Position numbers and translations under genes: made by a program
Notes under the pieces: generated by a model
The model's database searches: none
What the model was told of the DNA's origin: nothing
What the model saw: only the letters and a program-made list of their open reading frames with translations
Shown here: positions 25,066 to 33,797 of the stretch, in pieces
How the letters are laid out: each line of letters begins with the position of its first letter
Position numbering within the stretch: position 1 is the first letter of the stretch
NCBI GenBank assembly: GCA_030696085.1
Contig: JAUYNL010000053.1
Location: 1 to 64,000, forward strand
DNA from: Luteolibacter sp.
GTDB taxonomy: Bacteria; Verrucomicrobiota; Verrucomicrobiia; Verrucomicrobiales; Akkermansiaceae
Direction of reading: 5' to 3'
DNA: 64,000 bases

Positions 25066-25077
25066 ACGTGATCACGT
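25066..25077. promoter_or_regulatory. Perfect palindrome upstream of the glycan gene run
   Basis: ACGTGATCACGT is a perfect 12-nt palindrome in the 153-bp gap between ribD and the HAD-UbiA gene. It is followed by an inverted repeat AAAGTTC...GAACTTT (25079-25085 and 25108-25114). The first is a possible operator. The second could end ribD transcription or form part of the leader. Confidence 0.35.
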
Positions 25078-25136
25078 GAAAGTTCCCGCTGCGGCGGCTG
25101 ACAACGCGAACTTTCTGCCACAAGCGTGGGCCTCTG

Positions 25137-26183
25137 TCAAAGCATTGGCCGTGTGATCACTCCGCGAAGGCGGATGTCGTCCCCCAATCGCATGAATTCC
25201 GTTTCCTGCAAACGCGGCGATTCCGGCAGTCCGGCACCTGCCAGTGCGGGAGATGGCCCGCCGCAAAGCCGCGGCGCGCAATAAACCACAAGCTCATCCA
25301 CCAGCCCGGCGTCGAGCAGGGCGGCGGAGAAAATCCCGCCGGCCTCGGTCATAGCCGTGAGTATCCCCTGCTCGCGGACAAGCCCCCGCAAGGTTTCCGC
25401 CAGATCGTGACGCGGGCGGATCAAGGTGCGGCCACGCCAGGCGTCGGTGAAAAGCGCCGCTTCCTGAGGCAGGGAATCCGGCTGATCGGAAAACACGACG
25501 CGCCACGGCTGCGGGCGCCCCTCCAGCAGCTCCGGCACCCGGATGGTGAGTGCCGGATGATCGCGACGCACGGTGGCTCCACTGGTGAGAATGGCGTCCA
25601 CCGTGGCGCGGAGTTGCTGCACGTCCGCGCGGGCGGCCTCGCCGGTGAGCCACTGGCTTTCGCCCGGCGGGCGGGTGAGGCGACCGTCCAGGCTCATCGC
25701 GGTTTTCCAAATCACCCACGGCAGGCCGGTTTCACGAACCTTGAAAAAAGGCCGCAATAGTTTTTCCGCCTCCACATGACAAACGCCGGAGATCACCTCG
25801 ATCCCGGCGCTTGTTAGAATCGCGTCCGCCCGGCCGGCGTGCTCCGGATTCCGGTCCACACAGGCATAGACGACGCGCGCCACGCCGGCATCGATGAGTC
25901 CCTGCGTGCAGGGCGGCGTGCGGCCGTGGGTGGAGCAGGGTTCCAGCGTGATGTAAACGGTCGATCCGCGCACGGCCACCGTTCCATGCGTTTCAAAAGC
26001 ATCCGCGAGCGCCTCGCGCTCGGCGTGCGGCATGCCTGCGGCACGGTGCCAGCCGGATCCTAACAACACGCCGTCCTTCACGATCACCGCGCCGACCGGC
26101 GGATTGGGCGCGGTTTTCCCGACACCCTTGCGCGCCTCGGTGAGGGCGAGTCGCATCCAATGTTCGTCCATGGGCGGGTTCAT
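25137..26183 (-). CDS. ribD: Bifunctional riboflavin biosynthesis deaminase/reductase
   Basis: RibD deaminates the pyrimidine made from GTP and then reduces its ribosyl group, steps two and three of riboflavin synthesis. The 348-residue protein has an N-terminal deaminase domain with zinc ligands in MPHAEREAL (H, with catalytic E) and LEPCSTHGRTPPC (two Cys). The C-terminal reductase domain (about 150-348) has VIWKTAMSLDGRL, the NADPH-binding region and TEAGGIFSAALLDAGLVDEL. The ATG overlaps the purN stop codon by ATGA. No other rib genes are adjacent, and no FMN riboswitch is seen upstream because purN precedes it. Confidence 0.95.
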   Translation of the reverse strand: MNPPMDEHWMRLALTEARKGVGKTAPNPPVGAVIVKDGVLLGSGWHRAAGMPHAEREALADAFETHGTVAVRGSTVYITLEPCSTHGRTPPCTQGLIDAGVARVVYACVDRNPEHAGRADAILTSAGIEVISGVCHVEAEKLLRPFFKVRETGLPWVIWKTAMSLDGRLTRPPGESQWLTGEAARADVQQLRATVDAILTSGATVRRDHPALTIRVPELLEGRPQPWRVVFSDQPDSLPQEAALFTDAWRGRTLIRPRHDLAETLRGLVREQGILTAMTEAGGIFSAALLDAGLVDELVVYCAPRLCGGPSPALAGAGLPESPRLQETEFMRLGDDIRLRGVITRPML

Positions 26184-26749
26184 GTCGCCGCCAGCTTCTG
26201 GATGGCCGCCGGATATAGCCGGTGCTCGGCCACCTGGATGCGCGCATGCAGCGATTCCGCCGTATCGCCCGGCAGAACCGGCACCCGCTCCTGAAGGATG
26301 ACCGGGCCGGTATCCATGCCTTCATCCACAAGATGCACGGTGGCCCCCGTTTCGGAAACTCCGGCATCGAGCGCCTGCTTCCACGATTCCAGCCCCGGAA
26401 ACGCCGGCAGCAGCGCGGGGTGGATGTTGAGGATGCGGCTCGGGAAGGCATCGAGCAGCGGACGTTTCACCAGGCGGAGAAACCCGGCGAGACAGACCAT
26501 TTCGACCCCCGCGGCCAGGAGGCGGGCTGCGGTTTCCTGCTGGGCCTCCTCGGGAAATTTCGTCCGGAACCCGCGGCAGTCGATGATGCCTGTTTCGATG
26601 CCGCGTTTGCGCGCGCGTTCCAGAATGAAGGCGTCCGGGTTGTCCGAAAGCGCGATGGCGATCCGGGCATCGAGCGCGCCGGCATCGATCGCATCGAGAA
26701 TCGCCTGCATGTTGGATCCTGATCCTGAACCGAGAACGCCGAGCACCAT
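26180..26749 (-). CDS. purN: Phosphoribosylglycinamide formyltransferase
   Basis: PurN transfers a formyl group from 10-formyl-tetrahydrofolate to GAR in purine synthesis. From Met 26749 the protein has 189 residues, the normal size. The phosphate-binding [20 protein letters not shown] and the catalytic [12 protein letters not shown] (Asn and His) are present. [15 protein letters not shown] supplies the catalytic Asp. The ORF track start 19 codons earlier lies in the intergenic space shared with the divergent aminopeptidase gene. It is coupled to ribD by a 4-nt overlap; both pathways use purine-derived precursors. Confidence 0.95.
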   Translation of the reverse strand: MVLGVLGSGSGSNMQAILDAIDAGALDARIAIALSDNPDAFILERARKRGIETGIIDCRGFRTKFPEEAQQETAARLLAAGVEMVCLAGFLRLVKRPLLDAFPSRILNIHPALLPAFPGLESWKQALDAGVSETGATVHLVDEGMDTGPVILQERVPVLPGDTAESLHARIQVAEHRLYPAAIQKLAAT

Positions 26750-26808
26750 GCGCTTGGTGTAAATCGGGAAGCGGCGGGCGGGAAGCGGAAAGCGACGGAA
26801 CTTCACGC

Positions 26809-26837
26809 TTGGAACCCAAACCGGCAGCGGCTATCAG
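26809..26837 (+). promoter_or_regulatory. Predicted promoter, leaderless type, of the M29 aminopeptidase gene
   Basis: TTGGAA and TATCAG are 17 bp apart, and the -10 ends only 7 nt before the ATG at 26845. Transcription would start at or beside the A of the start codon. Confidence 0.45.
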
Positions 26838-26844
26838 ACCGCCC

Positions 26845-27945
26845 ATGCACGACGCCCGCATCGACTCCCTCGCCCGCCAACTCGTCCGGTATTCCACATC
26901 GCTGAAAAAGGGTGAGAAAGTCCTGCTCGATCTGCACGACGTCCCGGACTCCATCGGCCTCGCCCTGATCCGCGAAGTCCGTGCCAAGGGTGCGCTGCCC
27001 TTCCTGCGCCTTCATCAGGGCCGCCTGACCCGCGAGCTGCTCAAGGGTGCCGAAGACGCGCAATACGCGGTGATTTCCAAACACCTGCTCGCGGAAATAA
27101 AGGACATGGACGCCTACATCGCCATCCGCGGCGGCCACAACATCGCCGAAACCTCCGATGTTCCGGCGGAAAAAATGAAGCTCGCCATGAAACACATGCG
27201 TCCGGTGCTCGATCACCGCGTGCGCAGGACCAAATGGTGCGTGCTGCGCTGGCCGTCCGCATCCATGGCCCAGCAGGCGGGCATGAGCACCGAGGCCTTC
27301 GAGGACTTCTACTTCAAGGTCTGCCTGCTCGACTACAAGGCGCTGGTCCCCTCGATGAACGCGCTCAAGAAACTCATGGACGCCACCGACCGCGTGGAAA
27401 TCACCGGCCCCGGCACCAAGCTGGAATTCTCCATCAAAAACATCGCCTCCATCGTCTGCGGCGGAACTTATAACATTCCGGACGGCGAGGTCTTCACCGC
27501 ACCCGTCCGCGATTCGGTGGAAGGTGTGGTTTCCCACAACGCGCCGACGATCTATCAGGGCATTCCCTTCGACGGCATCCGGCTGGAGTTCTCCAAGGGA
27601 AAAATCGTCAAGGCCGAGGCCGGCGGCAAAACCAAACAACTCAATCGCATTCTCGACAGCGATCCGGGCGCGCGTTACATCGGCGAATTCGCGCTCGGCT
27701 TCAATCCGGTGATCCGCGAACCGATGCGAGACATCCTCTTCGACGAGAAAATCGCCGGCTCGTTCCACTTCACCCCCGGCCAGGCCTACGAGGAGGCGGA
27801 CAATGGCAACCGCTCGCAAGTCCACTGGGACATGGTCAACATCCAGCGCAAGGACTGGGGCGGCGGCGAGATCCGCTTCGATGGCAAGCTCATCCGCAAG
27901 GACGGAGTCTTCCTGCCCAAGGCGCTGGCGAAGCTCAACGGCTGA
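26845..27945 (+). CDS. M29-family (thermophilic-type) aminopeptidase
   Basis: A 366-residue cytosolic metallopeptidase of the AmpS/aminopeptidase T family, which removes N-terminal residues with two bound metal ions. The metal ligands are visible in order: E in [11 protein letters not shown] in [10 protein letters not shown] in GSFHFTPG, and H and D in SQVHWDMV. The N-terminal domain (LSARQ-like [20 protein letters not shown]) is the family's usual Rossmann-like part. The ORF track start is 12 codons earlier; the Met at 26845 fits both the family start and the predicted promoter. It diverges from purN and converges on trmB. Confidence 0.92.
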   Translation: MHDARIDSLARQLVRYSTSLKKGEKVLLDLHDVPDSIGLALIREVRAKGALPFLRLHQGRLTRELLKGAEDAQYAVISKHLLAEIKDMDAYIAIRGGHNIAETSDVPAEKMKLAMKHMRPVLDHRVRRTKWCVLRWPSASMAQQAGMSTEAFEDFYFKVCLLDYKALVPSMNALKKLMDATDRVEITGPGTKLEFSIKNIASIVCGGTYNIPDGEVFTAPVRDSVEGVVSHNAPTIYQGIPFDGIRLEFSKGKIVKAEAGGKTKQLNRILDSDPGARYIGEFALGFNPVIREPMRDILFDEKIAGSFHFTPGQAYEEADNGNRSQVHWDMVNIQRKDWGGGEIRFDGKLIRKDGVFLPKALAKLNG

Positions 27946-28007
27946 TGAGCATCGTAGGCGCGCTGGTGACAGTGCGTTTCCAACACCCGCCGCTTTCTCG
28001 ATGACGT

Positions 28008-28044
28008 CCGCCCGCAGGCAACCATCGTCCCGGTCTGCGGGCGG
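28008..28044. terminator. Inverted repeat between convergent genes, possible bidirectional terminator
   Basis: CCGCCCGCAG (28008-28017) pairs exactly with CTGCGGGCGG (28035-28044), with an inner ACC/GGT pair. It lies between the 3' ends of the aminopeptidase gene and trmB. No T-run follows on either strand, so termination is likely but not certain. Confidence 0.45.
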
Positions 28045-28686
28045 TCATTCCGCGTCCGCGTTGAGGGACTTGCGGCAGCGCAGCCGCCACATCGATTTGC
28101 CCTCGCTTTCCCATAGCTGCTGGAAGTCGGTTTTCGGATAGAAAAACGAATCCTCGTCCCACGCCAAACGTTCAAAACCACCGAAAGCCGCCACTTTTTC
28201 CTCCGCCCAAAGAAAATACTCCTCGTGATCGGTCATGAACAAAAACTCCCCGCCCGGCTCCAGCACGCGCCGCACGGCATCAAGAAATTCCACCTGCACC
28301 AGGCGCCTCCGGTGGTGCCGCACCTTCGGCCACGGGTCCGGGCATAACAGGTGCAGCCGCGAAACCGAGGCGGCGGGCAGCAGCCACTCCACCACATAGC
28401 GGCTTTCCAATCTCAGCACCCGCGCGTTTTCCAGCCTCCGCCTTGTCGCCTTCCGACAAACCTTGCGCACCCGCCCCAGCAGGCGCTCCACCCCCAGGAA
28501 ATCCCTCTCCGGATGGCACTCCGCCATTTCCATCAGAAACGATCCGTCGCCGCAGCCCAGATCCACCTCCAGCGGCCGCCCCTCGCGGCAAACTTCGGCA
28601 TGTCCCAGCTCCCGGAAATAATCCACCGGTACCAATTCCCCCGCCATCGCGGGCCTCGGCAATGTATTGAGCGCTTGATCCGGCAT
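28045..28686 (-). CDS. trmB: tRNA (guanine-N7-)-methyltransferase
   Basis: TrmB methylates G46 in the variable loop of tRNA. The 213-residue protein shows the AdoMet-binding DLGCGDGSFLMEMA, GVERLLGRVRK and the family motif LLCPDPWPKVRHHRRRLVQ followed by EFLDAVRRVLEPGG. TDHEEY near residue 155 and the C-terminal SKY-type helix region are present. The length is usual. The gene is alone on its strand and ends at the hairpin shared with the aminopeptidase gene. Confidence 0.93.
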   Translation of the reverse strand: MPDQALNTLPRPAMAGELVPVDYFRELGHAEVCREGRPLEVDLGCGDGSFLMEMAECHPERDFLGVERLLGRVRKVCRKATRRRLENARVLRLESRYVVEWLLPAASVSRLHLLCPDPWPKVRHHRRRLVQVEFLDAVRRVLEPGGEFLFMTDHEEYFLWAEEKVAAFGGFERLAWDEDSFFYPKTDFQQLWESEGKSMWRLRCRKSLNADAE

Positions 28687-28798
28687 TTCCCGCAGGACTT
28701 CTAGTCACTCATCGATGATCCGCAACCCATATTCCGCCATCGTTCCCGTTCCACTCATCACGCCAGCAGGGGATGGGGAGCCCTCCCCGTCTTGCCGC

Positions 28799-28828
28799 TT
28801 GACGCTCTTTCCCCGGCCACCCTAGCTT
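28799..28828 (+). promoter_or_regulatory. Predicted promoter of accBC
   Basis: TTGACG and TAGCTT are 18 bp apart, 64 nt upstream of the accB GTG. It matches the TTG / TAGnnT form seen before other genes of the window. Confidence 0.45.
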
Positions 28829-28892
28829 TCGTGTGTGAAGCGCACCCAGCCGGACACTTCGCCCCATCTCAAACTCCCAACCCGCCCTCACC

Positions 28893-29345
28893 GTGGAACT
28901 CCAGGAAATCCGCCGCATCGTCGAACTCATGAATGAGCACGGCCTCACGCTCTTCGACCTCACCAAGAAGGACTTTCACCTCAAGCTCAAGAAGGGGGCC
29001 GACATGGATGACCTCCGCGGCCTTCTCGCCAGCCTTCCGGCAGCTACCGGTGCCACGCCGCTTCCCGCCCCGACCGCCGTCGGCGCTGCTTCCGCCGCCC
29101 CCGCCGCAGAGGGCGCCGAGATCACCTCGCCCATGGTCGGCACCTTCTATCTAAGGCCCGCGCCGGACGCCCCGAACTTCGTCGAAGTCGGCTCCACCGT
29201 CTCCATCGGCCAGACCATCTGCATCATCGAGGCAATGAAGGTGATGAATGAAATCAAGGCCGAGAAATCCGGCACCATCCGCGCCATCGTCGCCGAAGAC
29301 GGCACTCCCGTCCAATACGGCGACGTCCTCTTCCGCATCAACTGA
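28893..29345 (+). CDS. accB: Biotin carboxyl carrier protein of acetyl-CoA carboxylase
   Basis: AccB carries the biotin that shuttles CO2 between AccC and the carboxyltransferase in fatty-acid synthesis. The 150-residue protein has an N-terminal helix (LQEIRRIVELMNEHGL) and an Ala/Pro-rich linker (about 50-75). The biotinyl domain has the attachment Lys in CIIEAMKVMNEIKA and a protruding thumb (SPMVGTFYLRPAPDAPNF). Translation starts at a GTG at 28893, the only start before the conserved helix. accC follows after 22 bp in the classic accBC operon. Confidence 0.95.
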   Translation: MELQEIRRIVELMNEHGLTLFDLTKKDFHLKLKKGADMDDLRGLLASLPAATGATPLPAPTAVGAASAAPAAEGAEITSPMVGTFYLRPAPDAPNFVEVGSTVSIGQTICIIEAMKVMNEIKAEKSGTIRAIVAEDGTPVQYGDVLFRIN

Positions 29346-29367
29346 AGCACCGGCTCCCAAGTTCCCC

Positions 29368-30723
<1,356 letters not shown>

Positions 30724-30725
30724 GT

Positions 30726-30751
30726 CTCATGAGTCCTCTATGACTTATGAG
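30726..30751 (+). promoter_or_regulatory. Hairpin across the thiE start codon
   Basis: CTCATGAGTC and GACTTATGAG form a 10-bp stem with one G-U pair around a 6-nt loop. The thiE ATG (30747-30749) lies in the 3' arm, so folding of the mRNA would hide the start codon. It is not a TPP riboswitch: none of the conserved TPP elements are present. Confidence 0.35.
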
Positions 30752-31412
30752 AAACGCGCGCCTCTACTGCATTCTCGATCTCGGATACGTCACCGAGGCT
30801 GATGCTTCCGCCACCACCGCCGGCCTGTTGGCGGGCGGGGCGGATCTACTCCAGCTCCGCGCGAAAAACAAGGACCACGCCACCATCCGGCGGGTCGCGG
30901 AAATGCTGATGCCGCTCTGCCGGGCGGCAGGTGTTCCGTTCATCCTGAATGATTTTCCGGAATTGGCGGCGGAGCTTGGCGCGGATGGCGTACACATCGG
31001 CCAGGATGACGGACCACTGGCGGATGCCAAGTCTATCTTTCAATCCAAAATCCAAAATCCAAAATCCAAAATCCTCTTCGGCCGCTCCACCCATTCGCTG
31101 GATCAGGCCCGCGCCGCACTCGCAGAGGGCTTCGATTACATCGGCTTCGGCCCGCTTTTTCCCACGCCCACCAAGGCCGGTCGGCCTGCCATCGGCCTGG
31201 GTGACATCGCCGCCATGGAGCGCGAGGTCGGCTCCAAAATCCCCGCGTTCTGCATCGGCGGCATCAAGCGCGCCAATCTATCAGAAGCGCTCGCCGCCGG
31301 CGCGCGCCGTGTCGTCATCGTCTCGGATCTGCTCACGGCGCCGCTTGTGGAGTCCGCCACCCGCGCGGCGGCATCATTGGTTGGAGAGCATCACAAAGAC
31401 CAGCACGACTAG
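30747..31412 (+). CDS. thiE: Thiamine-phosphate synthase
   Basis: ThiE joins the pyrimidine and thiazole phosphates to make thiamine phosphate. The 221-residue TIM barrel shows LLQLRAKNKD, FILNDFPELAAELGADGVHI, GRSTHS, DYIGFGPLFPTPTKAG and the phosphate loop FCIGGIKRANL. Between residues about 98 and 110 an unusual segment (FQSKIQNPKSKI) is encoded by four copies of the heptamer ATCCAAA. It replaces the short loop that normally precedes the GxSTH strand. The frame is kept, so the enzyme may still work. The 3' end overlaps the convergent zinc-ribbon gene by 39 bp. Confidence 0.9.
   Translation: MRNARLYCILDLGYVTEADASATTAGLLAGGADLLQLRAKNKDHATIRRVAEMLMPLCRAAGVPFILNDFPELAAELGADGVHIGQDDGPLADAKSIFQSKIQNPKSKILFGRSTHSLDQARAALAEGFDYIGFGPLFPTPTKAGRPAIGLGDIAAMEREVGSKIPAFCIGGIKRANLSEALAAGARRVVIVSDLLTAPLVESATRAAASLVGEHHKDQHD
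31043..31074 (+). repeat. In-frame heptanucleotide repeat in thiE
   Basis: ATCCAAA is repeated four times and followed by ATCC. The unit of seven bases cycles through all three frames and encodes SKIQNPKSKI. A related array lies within mfd at 48141-48172. Confidence 0.85.
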
Positions 31413-32477
31413 GATCACCGCCAGCACGGCGAGGGTGATCTTGATCCAGCTATAGGGATGTTCGCCCGCCATTTTCCCGGTGTAACCGTTGACGACCGCC
31501 TGGAAGGACCTGACGCCATAAGTATAGGTGGCCAGCCAGACGGGAACAAGCACATACTTGAAGGTGCGGCCCTGATAAACCGGGGAGACCTGGAGGTTCC
31601 GGTGGGTGTCTCCTGGAACTTCTCTGGCGCAAAGTGTCTGAATGACGGCGTCCATCTGCCGCCTGCTGGTTTCCGACGCGCGGCGCAGATCGATCTGATA
31701 GCGTTCCACCGTCCAGCCGCGGACATAGGCGGGATCGTATGGCTTGAGATCGGTGAGCGTGGGAAAGGGCTCCACCTTGCGCAGCAGCGCGGCGTGGACT
31801 CCGACCGTGCCGGGCACGGCGTCGTCATCGAAGAAGTGCGACAAGCTGCCCTCGCTGTGCTGCCAGCGGATCTTGCGGACCTGGCGGGTGTGCGTTTTGC
31901 CGTCGGACCCGCGGACCTGTTCGGTGACGTGGTAATAATATCCGGACTCCGCGGTCCAAACGGCGTCCACATGGGCGTCGAAGGTCCAGTAGGGCAGATA
32001 GATGCCGTGCAGGGTGTCGGTGAGAGCGGCGTGTTTGAGTTTGTTAGGAGCCCACCAGCGGGAGCGGTACCATTCGTGCAGTTGCTCGCGGACGCGGGTG
32101 GCCGGGATTACCGCCGGCAGCAGACTCTCCGGCGTGATGAAATCGCGTAGATCATCCACCGGCACGATGGCGGGCGAGCCGCAGAAATCGCAGCGCTGCG
32201 CCGCGCGGGTGGCATCGAATATACTGATGGCGTGGCAACTCTCGCATTTGACGGATTGTTTCGCTTCGCCCAGACCGCGCGTGTCATCGGGGATGCTGGC
32301 AAGCGCGGCTTCGAGATCGTGTTCCACAATGGCGGCGGCCAGCGGATCGGTGCCATCCGACCAGGGCACGATGGTTCCGCAATAAGGGCAGGCGAGCGCC
32401 TGTTTCGTGGCGTTCCACTCGGCATCCCCGCCACATTCCGGGCAGGGATGCTTCCTCAGTGCGCTGATTTCCGCCAT
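31374..32477 (-). CDS. Double zinc-ribbon membrane protein (YdjG-like)
   Basis: The 367-residue protein has two N-terminal zinc ribbons: CPECG...CPYCG (about residues 13-35) and CESCH...CDFCG (about 78-99). A long middle domain follows with many aromatic residues (LHGIYLPYWTFDAHVDAVW, GYYYHVTE, YKYVLVPVWLATYTYG-like), and a single C-terminal membrane helix (ITLAVLAVILVVLVFVML). Relatives are often mislabelled as primosomal N' helicases because of the ribbons, but no helicase motifs are present. In Bacillus the similar YdjG works with the SPFH protein YdjI at the membrane. Here the SPFH gene lies 17 bp upstream in the same direction. Function is inferred from that pairing only. Confidence 0.75.
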   Translation of the reverse strand: MAEISALRKHPCPECGGDAEWNATKQALACPYCGTIVPWSDGTDPLAAAIVEHDLEAALASIPDDTRGLGEAKQSVKCESCHAISIFDATRAAQRCDFCGSPAIVPVDDLRDFITPESLLPAVIPATRVREQLHEWYRSRWWAPNKLKHAALTDTLHGIYLPYWTFDAHVDAVWTAESGYYYHVTEQVRGSDGKTHTRQVRKIRWQHSEGSLSHFFDDDAVPGTVGVHAALLRKVEPFPTLTDLKPYDPAYVRGWTVERYQIDLRRASETSRRQMDAVIQTLCAREVPGDTHRNLQVSPVYQGRTFKYVLVPVWLATYTYGVRSFQAVVNGYTGKMAGEHPYSWIKITLAVLAVILVVLVFVMLSNQ

Positions 32478-32494
32478 GGCGTGAGCGTCCGCGA

Positions 32495-33553
32495 TTACTC
32501 GGCGAGGAAGGCGTCGAGCGCGGTCTTGGGGATGCGCCAGGCGGAGCCGATCTTCTTGCCCTTGAGCTCGCCGGCATCGAGCGAGGCAAGCACATCGGCC
32601 TCGGTAACACCGAGCGCCCGCGCGGCTTGTCCGGGTGAGAGCAGTTCCGGAATGGGCAGGGCGTTGGCCGGCGTGGCACCGTGAACGGGCGGCGGCGGCT
32701 GCTGCATGTTCTTCACCATTTCCTGTGCCAGGCCGAAGCCCATCGCCATCTGGGCGGGCATCGCTGCGGCGGATCCGCCTTCTCCGCCCTTGGTCATGGA
32801 TTCCGCCATCTGGAATTTCACGTAATCGTTGAGGTTGCCGATAGCAGACATGCTGGAGCGCTTGTCGATGGCGGCCTCCACTTCGGGCGGAACGGAGACG
32901 TTTTCGACGAGGAAACTGGTGATCTCGATGCCGTATTTTGCGACGACCTGGGGATTGATGAGCGGGAGCAGGGCATCGCCGAGTTCCGTGTAGCGCGAGG
33001 CGACATCCAGCGCGGGCACGCCACAGGAGGCGAGCGCCTCGCTGAAAATGCTGACGATGCGCGAGCGCATGGTATCGGCGAATTCATCGAGCCGGAAGTG
33101 GTGGTCGGTACCGGCGACTTCCTTGAGAAAGATCGGAGGATTGGTGATCCTGAAATCAAAGGTGCCGAAGGCACGCAGGCGGACAATGCCGAAGTCCTGG
33201 TCGCGCATCATCACCGGATTGGAGGTGCCCCATTTGTTGCCGGTGAAGAGGCGGGTGGTGACGAAATAGACGTCCGCCTTGAAGGGTGACTCAAAGCCGT
33301 ATTTCCAGCCCTTGAGGGTGCTCAGGACGGGTATGTTCTCCGTGACCAGCGAGTGTTTTCCCGGCCCGAAGCAATCGCCGTATTGGCCGAGATAGACGAA
33401 TTGCGCCGCCTGGCTTTCGCGCACGATCAATTGCGCGCCGTTCTTGATCTCGTGGTCGTCATCTGGAAAACGCCACGACAGGGTATCGCGTGAGTCGTCC
33501 TTGAATTCGATGATTTCCAGCAGTTCTCCTTTGATGAATCCGAGTATGCTCAT
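32495..33553 (-). CDS. SPFH-domain protein with C-terminal excisionase-like HTH (YdjI-like)
   Basis: From the ATG at 33553 the product is 352 residues. Residues about 1-260 form the SPFH/virion-core domain of the YdjI type (SILGFIKGELLEIIEFKD, QFVYLGQYGDCFGPGKHSL, YGIEITSFLVENVSVPPEVE). A short Gly/Met/Gln-rich linker follows. The last 50 residues (LSPGQAARALGVTEADVLAS, GSAWRIPKTALDAFL) read as an excisionase/MerR-type helix-turn-helix. YdjI relatives usually end in a zinc ribbon, so this ending is unusual. The long ORF start at 33916 has no family match. It is followed by the zinc-ribbon membrane protein gene with a 17-bp gap, and the two probably form one stress or envelope module. Confidence 0.78.
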   Translation of the reverse strand: MSILGFIKGELLEIIEFKDDSRDTLSWRFPDDDHEIKNGAQLIVRESQAAQFVYLGQYGDCFGPGKHSLVTENIPVLSTLKGWKYGFESPFKADVYFVTTRLFTGNKWGTSNPVMMRDQDFGIVRLRAFGTFDFRITNPPIFLKEVAGTDHHFRLDEFADTMRSRIVSIFSEALASCGVPALDVASRYTELGDALLPLINPQVVAKYGIEITSFLVENVSVPPEVEAAIDKRSSMSAIGNLNDYVKFQMAESMTKGGEGGSAAAMPAQMAMGFGLAQEMVKNMQQPPPPVHGATPANALPIPELLSPGQAARALGVTEADVLASLDAGELKGKKIGSAWRIPKTALDAFLAE

Positions 33554-33797
33554 GGGTTGATTGGGATAGTGGCGACTTGATAGCGTCACTTTCCAGAGTA
33601 TCAAAGGAAAAACACATGCACGGCCCGCTGGCGGTAGGGCGACCTTGATTTTTCTCCTCCGCGTTTTTTGATGCGTCAGCCCTGAAGGTATCGGGCCTTG
33701 CCCTCCAAGATCATGATCGGCGTTTTTGGAATACTGGAAGATCGCCGGATTCATGAACTGCCCCCGCGGCGCGAGGATTTCCTCCGGCGAGGGACCG

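Noticed and set aside
31374-32477. Annotation of the zinc-ribbon protein as primosomal helicase PriA.
   Set aside because: It has zinc ribbons and a membrane helix but no Walker motifs or other helicase signatures.
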